This document shows positions 58,829 through 64,000 of a stretch of 64,000 nt of DNA, piece after piece (within the stretch, counting starts at the first letter, position 1; each line of letters begins with the position of its first letter). The stretch lies in NCBI RefSeq assembly GCF_001422725.1, contig NZ_LMMA01000037.1, positions 1 through 64,000 of the forward strand. The letters are read 5' to 3'. The DNA comes from Flavobacterium sp. Leaf82 (GTDB lineage: Bacteria; Bacteroidota; Bacteroidia; Flavobacteriales; Flavobacteriaceae). The translations under genes were made by a program, and so were the position numbers. Below the pieces are notes generated by a model, which saw only the letters and a program-made list of their open reading frames with translations, had not been told where the DNA came from and did no database searches.

Positions 58829-59755
58829 TCAGAACCATCTTCTTCTTTTAAATAGAAAAACACCAAAAATTGATAAGATTACAGATACTAAAAGAAGTAT
58901 CCAGATTCCGTATTTACTTTCTTCTAAACCGTTTGGCACGTTCATTCCGTATAAACTGGCAATTAAAGTTGGAATCATTAGAATAATAGAAATTGAAGTC
59001 ATTTGCTTCATGATATTATTCATATTATTAGAAATTACTGAGGCGTAAGCATCCATCATTCCGGTTAAGATATTGCTGTAAATATTCGCAGTATCCTGGG
59101 CCTGACTAATTTCGATATCAACATCTTCTAATAAATCCTGATCAAAATGTTCTCTTTGGGCTTTTAAATTTTTAATTCTGTGAAACAAAACATCGTTTCC
59201 TTTTAAGGAAGTAATAAAAAATACCAGACATTTTTCTATTTGCAAAAGCGCCTGTAATTCTTCGTTCTTGATTGATTTCTCTAAATTATCTTCGGCAAGT
59301 TTTATCTTTTGATTGATTTGTTTCAGATATTTTAAATACCAGACACTTGAGGATAATAACAATCTTAAAACAAGATCAAAATTATCTTTTATATGTATAT
59401 TTTTTCGGTTGGTATATTGTACAAAATCAGAAATAATTTCGGTTTCGTAAAAACTGATGGTAACGCAAACATCTTCTTTAAAAATTAATCCCAGCGGAAT
59501 CGTTTGAAAAGGCAGTTTAACATCATTACTTTTTACTGGTATACGCATGATAAACAAAGTCCATCCATCTTCAGCTTCCATACGAGGTCTTTCGTCGATA
59601 TCTTCAATATCATTATAAAAGGCTTCGGGAACTTGAAGTTCTTCGAGTAAATATTTTTTTTCTGTTTCTGAAGGAGACTCAATGTTGATCCAGCAGTTTG
59701 GAGTCCATTCTGGTGTCTCGATTAATCCGTTGTTGTTTTTGTAAAAGGCTTTCAT
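58829..59755 (-). CDS. corA: CorA-family magnesium/cobalt transporter
   Basis: A 308-residue pentameric channel protein. A large cytoplasmic funnel domain (about 1-240, with helical KYLKQINQKIKLAEDNLEKSI) is followed by two membrane helices. The pore signature YGMN is in LIASLYGMNVPNGLE (about 264-278), and the second helix and the basic RRRWF tail close it. It imports Mg2+ and related divalent ions in known members. It is monocistronic and shares a terminator with rluF. Confidence 0.95.
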   Translation of the reverse strand: MKAFYKNNNGLIETPEWTPNCWINIESPSETEKKYLLEELQVPEAFYNDIEDIDERPRMEAEDGWTLFIMRIPVKSNDVKLPFQTIPLGLIFKEDVCVTISFYETEIISDFVQYTNRKNIHIKDNFDLVLRLLLSSSVWYLKYLKQINQKIKLAEDNLEKSIKNEELQALLQIEKCLVFFITSLKGNDVLFHRIKNLKAQREHFDQDLLEDVDIEISQAQDTANIYSNILTGMMDAYASVISNNMNNIMKQMTSISIILMIPTLIASLYGMNVPNGLEESKYGIWILLLVSVILSIFGVFLFKRRRWF

Positions 59756-59917
59756 TTCAAAATTGCAGGGTTTATCATAGCATTTTGAAAAGATTCAAAA
59801 GCTATTTTAATTTAATACTAACGAATAATAATCGTCCATTGGAGAAGTTTTTTTTAAGTGGTGCAAAAGTATCCTTTATTTTTATGAACCAAAAATTTAA
59901 AATTATAATTAAATACT

Positions 59918-59955
59918 AAAAAAACCATCTTCAGTATTTTTACTAAAGATGGTTT
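59918..59955 (-). terminator. Rho-independent terminator of the DUF4173 gene
   Basis: AAACCATCTT and AAGATGGTTT form the stem; on the minus strand it is followed by a T-run. It lies 10 bases beyond the stop codon. Confidence 0.85.
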
Positions 59956-59964
59956 CTGAGAAAA

Positions 59965-61353
59965 TTACTTTTTATTATTCAAAAACTCATAATAAAGTGC
60001 CTTTGATAAAAATGTTTTGTTCTGATATTCATCAATTTGTTCTTCTTTTTTAATTTCAATTAATTGTCCGTCTAAATGAAGTTTTGAAAAATAGGCTCTT
60101 CTGGCATCATCATTAAAATTCAACCCGCTCAAAAATCTTGGTTCAACTCCTTTATTTACTGAGATATTATAGTTTGTAATTAGATTTCCCCAATTTACAA
60201 AACTGCACAAAAGTATTGTTCCGTAGAAATACCAAACCATTTGATTGACTAAATAGGCATTTGTTTTTTGTCTTCTAATTTTTAAAAATGTAAATATTAA
60301 TCCAATTATTGCTAAAATCAGAAAAGCATAAACTCCCAATCGTTTGTAAGTTAATCCGAAGAAAGAAACATATTCTGAATTTTTAACGATTGTGCTTACA
60401 ATTAAAAGTCCGTTTAATACAATCCAGATTTTAGCTAACTTTTTAAGTGTAGTTGCTTTTTTATCAAAATTGAATCCGCCTTTAAAGTAGAATAGTATTA
60501 CACCAACTGCCAAGATTATTGAAAAAATCACTGAATTGACTCTTTCGTGCGTATCTGCACTTAAATTTGATTTTTCTATGACTTCAAAAAACTGTTCGTA
60601 GTTATAGGTTACAATAAAAACCAAAAGCATAAAATTTAGCAATAGTAATGTAATCTCACCACTTTTTCTTTCGAAGTCAAGATCAAGAAATGAAAATGTG
60701 TTTTGGTTTTTGATTTCTGCAATATTATCAAAATCATTATCCAAGATTGCGTTTTTCTCATAACAGACTTCCGGTACCCAATAATTCCAGAAACTGAATG
60801 AAATATAAAAACCCAGAATTCCGATTAGAATGACTTCTACGATATCAATATCTAAAGTATAGTCTGTAAGCAAAGAAGAAAAATGAGTACTTCCAAAAGA
60901 ATAAGCAGCAAAAAATACTGTTAGAAAAATCGCCGGAATAATAAAATAAGCAACCAGTTTTTTAGCAAAATTATTATGGATTTTTCTTTCCGGAAGCCAT
61001 TGGCTAAACATGAAAATACGACCTAGAGAAGCAAATGCATTCAGGAATACCAATGGAAATATCTGTATAATTTTAAGTTTAGATTCCTGGGTTTTAAACT
61101 GTAAAAAGAGAATTGACATTGCCAAAGCCAAAAAAGAAACAAAATCTCCGTACCAGGCAAAAGCGAGACATGATAAAACCGAAGTTACGACTAAGATTAA
61201 ATGTGATCTGTCTGTAAATCGATCCTGAAAGTAATAACAGATTGAACCTGTTAGCAATAGCCCAAAAATAGCGAGGTTTACTCCTATTGACTCGTTGTAA
61301 AAAAGCAGTGTAAATATTAAACTGCAAGCTAGAATAATTTGGTGTTTTTTCAT
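59965..61353 (-). CDS. DUF4173/DUF4153-type multi-pass membrane protein
   Basis: A 462-residue inner-membrane protein with about twelve hydrophobic segments and no signal peptide. The middle and C-terminal pattern (LTYKRLGVYAFLILAIIGLIF, then FVNWGNLITNYNI and LNFNDDARRAYF) matches the DUF4173/DUF4153 families, whose function is unknown. It lies downstream of a small winged-helix regulator and another membrane protein, in a three-gene minus-strand cluster I recognise from other flavobacteria. Which of the two DUF families it belongs to is uncertain. Confidence 0.8.
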   Translation of the reverse strand: MKKHQIILACSLIFTLLFYNESIGVNLAIFGLLLTGSICYYFQDRFTDRSHLILVVTSVLSCLAFAWYGDFVSFLALAMSILFLQFKTQESKLKIIQIFPLVFLNAFASLGRIFMFSQWLPERKIHNNFAKKLVAYFIIPAIFLTVFFAAYSFGSTHFSSLLTDYTLDIDIVEVILIGILGFYISFSFWNYWVPEVCYEKNAILDNDFDNIAEIKNQNTFSFLDLDFERKSGEITLLLLNFMLLVFIVTYNYEQFFEVIEKSNLSADTHERVNSVIFSIILAVGVILFYFKGGFNFDKKATTLKKLAKIWIVLNGLLIVSTIVKNSEYVSFFGLTYKRLGVYAFLILAIIGLIFTFLKIRRQKTNAYLVNQMVWYFYGTILLCSFVNWGNLITNYNISVNKGVEPRFLSGLNFNDDARRAYFSKLHLDGQLIEIKKEEQIDEYQNKTFLSKALYYEFLNNKK

Positions 61354-61411
61354 GGTTTTAATTTTAAAAGTACTTTGTATTTCAAAGTAATTAGGTAAAA
61401 AAATAGAGTTA

Positions 61412-61702
61412 TTACGATTTCATTAATTTTTCAAGATAAGATAAGTGCTCTTTAAAGGCCGCACGTCCTCTGGGAGTAACCTGATAAGAGGTTTTGGGTT
61501 TTTTACCCACAAACTCTTTTTTGACTTCTATATATTCTGATTTTTCGAGCGCTGAAGAATGACTGGCTAAATTACCATCTGTGATATTAAGAAGATTTTT
61601 CATCTCTGTAAAATCAACCCATTCATTGACCATCAGAACGGACATAATACCCAATCTGACACGGCTTTCAAAATCTTTATTTAGTTTATCAATAATTCCC
61701 AT
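61412..61702 (-). CDS. Small winged-helix transcriptional regulator
   Basis: A 96-residue single-domain winged helix of the HTH_34 type: RLGIMSVLMVNEWVDFTEMKNLLNIT (about 17-42), then NLASHSSALEKSEYIEVKKEFVGKKPKTSY with the recognition helix and wing, and TPRGRAAFKEHLSYLEKL. No ligand-binding domain is present. It lies 8 bases after the 204-residue membrane-protein gene, so both are in one operon with the DUF4173 gene and the regulator probably acts on that operon. Confidence 0.9.
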   Translation of the reverse strand: MGIIDKLNKDFESRVRLGIMSVLMVNEWVDFTEMKNLLNITDGNLASHSSALEKSEYIEVKKEFVGKKPKTSYQVTPRGRAAFKEHLSYLEKLMKS

Positions 61703-61710
61703 TGCGTGGA

Positions 61711-62325
61711 TTATTTATATTTTTTGAACATTATTAATCCGTACAAGATATGCAAAATACCAAATCCTATGATCCAAAAAACTAAACCATATCCAATATA
61801 AAAAAGGGAAATAAATCCTAAAATTAATTCACAAAAACCCAGATATTTAATATCTGAAAAAGTATATTTTTCAGCATTTATAAGTGATAAACCATAAAAA
61901 ATTAAAGTCGCCGGAGCAATTAAACCATAAATTTCGTGATGCAAAAGTGCCAGACAAAATATACCTCCTGCTAACAAAGGAACTGCTAAATTGAATAACA
62001 TCTTTTTTGTAGCTGATGTCCAGATTGGCAAATCGTATTTTCTGCTTTTTCTTATGGTAAAAAATATACCAAAAGCAAAAGCACTAACTAAAATTGCAAC
62101 ACCAATCCAGAATAATTCTGAAACTAAGTTACTAGTCAACAATATATGTTGGTCAGTAAAATATTCGATCCCGTTTACTTTGAATAATTGATAAACGTAC
62201 AATCCGCCAATTAAAGCCGATAAGCCTGCGAAAACTCCTGAGAGTCCGCTTAAGGATATAAATCTTGAAGAGCGCTCCATCATGGAACGAATATGTGCTA
62301 AATCTTCTTGGTGCTTCTGATTCAT
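61711..62325 (-). CDS. Uncharacterised membrane protein (operon partner of winged-helix regulator)
   Basis: A 204-residue protein. The amphipathic N-terminus (MNQKHQEDLAHIRSMMERSSR) is followed by about six membrane helices (FISLSGLSGVFAGLSALIGGLYVYQ, LFWIGVAILVSAFAFGIFF, and others). The RSMMERSSRFISLSGLSGV start is a conserved block in Bacteroidota proteins encoded just before small winged-helix regulators. A membrane-bound sensor or anti-regulator role is possible but not shown. No named domain is recognised. Confidence 0.8.
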   Translation of the reverse strand: MNQKHQEDLAHIRSMMERSSRFISLSGLSGVFAGLSALIGGLYVYQLFKVNGIEYFTDQHILLTSNLVSELFWIGVAILVSAFAFGIFFTIRKSRKYDLPIWTSATKKMLFNLAVPLLAGGIFCLALLHHEIYGLIAPATLIFYGLSLINAEKYTFSDIKYLGFCELILGFISLFYIGYGLVFWIIGFGILHILYGLIMFKKYK

Positions 62326-62739
62326 AAATAAAGTACTTTGTGTTGCAAAGTTATATTTTATTTTGAATTGACAAGTATTAAAGTTGATTTTTTTTGTTGT
62401 GATTTTTTTCGATGCGTTTAAATCGATCTGTATTATTTAAAAATGTGTAATCCCTACGGGATATTTTGTGGGTTTCGAATGTTTTTTTTCAACCAACCAT
62501 TGGCTACCCACCTGTAACTCCTAGCGGAGTTAAATCTCGTCCCGTTGAGCAATTATTAAGTTAAGTTAAAAAGAAAAACGCAATATTGTCAGGCTGAGCG
62601 GAGTCGAAGCCCCGTACGTAACTCAACGCATAAAATTTTACCGCAAAGTTCGCAAAGGATTACGCAAAGTTCTCAAAGTTTTGTGAATTGCGCTTTGCTT
62701 TGAGATCGCAAGAGGGATTGTGTTTAAAGCTTAACTTAA
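62326..62739. other. Gene-free spacer rich in repeat fragments
   Basis: No gene is seen. It holds small palindromes ATCCC-TAC-GGGAT near 62453-62463 and TAACTCC-TAGC-GGAGTTA at 62515-62532. A dispersed fragment on the opposite strand lies at 62587-62609, and CGCAAAGTTCGCAAAGG-type words at about 62642-62680. It appears to be an accumulation of repeat pieces. Confidence 0.6.
62587..62609. repeat. Dispersed repeat fragment, CTTCGACTTCGCTCAG family (opposite orientation)
   Basis: The minus strand reads CTTCGACTCCGCTCAGCC plus five bases, close to the plus-strand fragment at 11572-11594. Confidence 0.6.
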
Positions 62740-62893
62740 TGACATTGCCCGCTGGGACTGCTGCATCACGCAAAGTTGCGTGAGGGATAGAAGCTAGCTA
62801 CCGAAGTAGCGCGGATAGCCCGACCTTATCCCGACAAGAGGGCGAATAACCGTAAAGTAAGTTTGCCCTCTTGTCGGGATAAGGTCACGCCCA
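62740..62893 (+). ncRNA. Candidate structured RNA or mobile repeat element
   Basis: This GC-richer block folds into successive hairpins: TCACGCAA-AG-TTGCGTGA (62766-62783), GCTAC-CGAA-GTAGC (62797-62810), and a perfect 22-base stem from 62822-62843 to 62865-62886 (GACCTTATCCCGACAAGAGG plus GC). Linker words GAGGGATAGAAGC, GCGGATAGCCCGACC and CACGCCCAAAG recall a recurrent flavobacterial intergenic element, possibly the flavo-1 motif; I cannot confirm this. The strand is assumed from that wording. Confidence 0.5.
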
Positions 62894-62906
62894 AAGCATA
62901 TAAAAC

Positions 62907-62938
62907 AACAAAGCCTACTCGGTTAAATAGGCTTTGTT
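62907..62938 (-). terminator. Rho-independent terminator of folD
   Basis: AACAAAGCCTA and TAGGCTTTGTT form the stem. On the minus strand a moderately T-rich run (TTGTTTTATAT) follows, 20 bases past the folD stop. Confidence 0.75.
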
Positions 62939-62957
62939 CATATTTATTTGAAGGGAA

Positions 62958-63842
62958 TTATTTTTTCGCGCTTCTCATTTTTCTTGCTAAAAGGGTATTT
63001 TTAAGCAACATTGCAATTGTCATTGGTCCTACTCCACCAGGAACTGGCGTGATAAATGATGATTTCTTGCTTACACCGTCAAAATCTACGTCACCTTTGA
63101 TAACGTATCCTTTTGGGTTTGATGCATCTTCTACACGAGTAATTCCAACATCTACGATTACAACTCCGTCTTTAACCATATCTGCTTTTAAGAATTCAGG
63201 AACTCCTAAAGCTGTGATAATAATATCAGCGTTTTTAGTAAACTCGGCTAAATTTTTAGTTCTACTGTGAGTTAAAGTTACTGTAGAATCTCCAGGATTT
63301 CCTTTACGGCTCATTAAGATACTCATTGGGCGACCTACGATGTGGCTTCTACCAATAACAACGGTATGTTTTCCGGCAGTTTCTACGTTGTAACGCTCTA
63401 ATAACTGCATGATTCCGAATGGTGTTGCAGGAATGAAACTTTCCATTTCCAGAGCCATTCTACCAAAGTTTGTTGGGTGAAAACCATCAACATCTTTATC
63501 CGGATCGATTGCCAATAAGATTTTTTGTTCGTCGATATGTTTTGGTAATGGTAACTGAACGATAAATCCGTCAAGATCGTCATCTTCGTTTAGTTCTTTG
63601 ATTTTTGCCAGTAAAGCTTCTTCGGTGATATCTTCCGGTAAACTTACCAAAGTTGAATCAAAGCCAATTTGCTGGCAAGATTTTACTTTACTTCCTACGT
63701 AAGTTAAACTTGCTCCGTTTGTTCCTACGATTACGGCTGCCAAATGAGGTACTTTTCCCCCGGCATCTTTTATCGATTGAACTTCGGCTGCGATTTCGTT
63801 TTTAATGTCTTCAGCTGTTTTTTTACCGTCTAGTAGTTGCAT
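62958..63842 (-). CDS. folD: Methylenetetrahydrofolate dehydrogenase/cyclohydrolase
   Basis: A 294-residue bifunctional enzyme of one-carbon metabolism that interconverts methylene-, methenyl- and formyl-tetrahydrofolate. The start is the ATG at 63842; the 35 upstream in-frame codons read through repeat DNA and are not part of the family. Seen: LAAVIVGTNGASLTYVGSKVKSC with the catalytic Tyr and Lys (about 35-57), DGFIVQLPLPKHID, PATPFGIMQLLE, VVIGRSHIVGRPMSILM and FITPVPGGVGPMTIAMLL. It ends before a terminator that separates it from the structured element. Confidence 0.96.
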   Translation of the reverse strand: MQLLDGKKTAEDIKNEIAAEVQSIKDAGGKVPHLAAVIVGTNGASLTYVGSKVKSCQQIGFDSTLVSLPEDITEEALLAKIKELNEDDDLDGFIVQLPLPKHIDEQKILLAIDPDKDVDGFHPTNFGRMALEMESFIPATPFGIMQLLERYNVETAGKHTVVIGRSHIVGRPMSILMSRKGNPGDSTVTLTHSRTKNLAEFTKNADIIITALGVPEFLKADMVKDGVVIVDVGITRVEDASNPKGYVIKGDVDFDGVSKKSSFITPVPGGVGPMTIAMLLKNTLLARKMRSAKK

Positions 63843-63859
63843 TGTTTTTTTGTTGTTTT

Positions 63860-63972
63860 GTTTCAGGTTTAAAGTTTCAAGTTTAACGCTAAAAGCGAAA
63901 CTTATTGCATTTAGTATAATGAAAAAAGTTTCAAATTTCAGTCTCACAACTTGAAACCTGAAACTTGAAACT
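63860..63972. repeat. GAAACTTGAAACC-family repeat cluster
   Basis: TTTCAGGTTTAAAGTTTCAAG (one base over two overlapping words) near 63860-63880 faces ACTTGAAACCTGAAACTTGAAACTT near the end, read in words: CAGGTTTAAAGTTTC against GAAACTTGAAACCTG. The cluster fills the folD upstream region and leaves little room for a promoter. Confidence 0.6.
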
Positions 63973-64000
63973 TTTTACTTTTTTTATTATCTCGGCATTC

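Noticed and set aside
62863..63270. 135-residue plus-strand reading frame
   Set aside because: It is antisense to folD and starts inside the 22-base stem of the structured element; composition fits an antisense shadow.
63987..63998. End of a possible minus-strand gene (ATG CCG AGA TAA read at the right edge)
   Set aside because: Only four codons are inside the window, too little to support a gene, although a reading frame from the right could end here.

Overview
This 64 kb window is chromosomal DNA of a flavobacterium (Bacteroidota), most likely Flavobacterium. It is AT-rich. Promoter-like boxes are of the Bacteroidota type (TAnnTTTG), Shine-Dalgarno sequences are mostly absent, and several genes start at TTG. 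Typical families of the phylum are present: DUF3347, DUF5683, GIN/DUF2807, DUF2339 with DUF3999, WbqC, and signal peptidase I with a large insert. No phage, integrase, transposase or CRISPR array is visible, and most genes are housekeeping or conserved accessory genes.

Region by region. (1) 0.4-2.6 kb: an MFS exporter divergent from an AraC regulator, with a dyad between their promoters. (2) 2.6-10.2 kb: a copper island. It holds a secreted Cys-rich small protein, a DUF3347 protein, a regulator that joins a CxxC metal-binding domain to an AraC DNA-binding domain, a CopA-type P1B ATPase with three kinds of metal-binding module, a multicopper oxidase that ends in what looks like an outer-membrane barrel, an unknown protein, and a 51-residue secreted Cys/Lys-rich protein. 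Together they would sense, export, oxidise and perhaps buffer copper. (3) 11-15.5 kb: an envelope-stress type operon (DUF4870, PadR, PspC, GIN lipoprotein) plus a second GIN protein. (4) 15.6-22 kb: trxB, tRNA-Pro, an XRE regulator, an RlpA-like protein, and the DUF2339/DUF3999 pair. (5) 22.3-27.6 kb: parA, parB, DUF5683, dapB, lepB and wbqC-like, all on the plus strand. (6) 27.7-33.9 kb, minus strand: an endonuclease/exonuclease/phosphatase protein, two rhomboids, mutL, ribH and a TPR protein. (7) 34.3-48.4 kb: recF, a rhodanese-thioredoxin lipoprotein, glycosyltransferases, a Tat-exported aminotransferase, murB, an ECF sigma factor, a TonB-family protein, an M48 protease, lipA and gap. (8) 48.4-58.8 kb: a hybrid histidine kinase, lpxK, a YoeB-type toxin-antitoxin pair with a doubled operator, a Nif3-family protein, a zinc-ribbon-family protein that has lost its cysteines, a P450/ABM/ArsR-like cassette, and rluF. 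(9) 58.8-64 kb, minus strand: corA, a small membrane-protein cluster and folD, with a GC-richer structured RNA-like element in front of the folD terminator.

The intergenic DNA carries several families of dispersed inverted repeats. They include GCCACGAATT...AATTCGTGGC elements, TGTCATTTCG...CGAAATGACA elements whose arms differ by compensated changes, CGCAAAG elements, and GAAACTTGAAACC elements. Some are nested inside one another. Together with the HMA-AraC regulator, the oxidase-barrel fusion and the structured element near 62.8 kb, they are the most unusual content. All calls come from reading the sequence; no database search was run.
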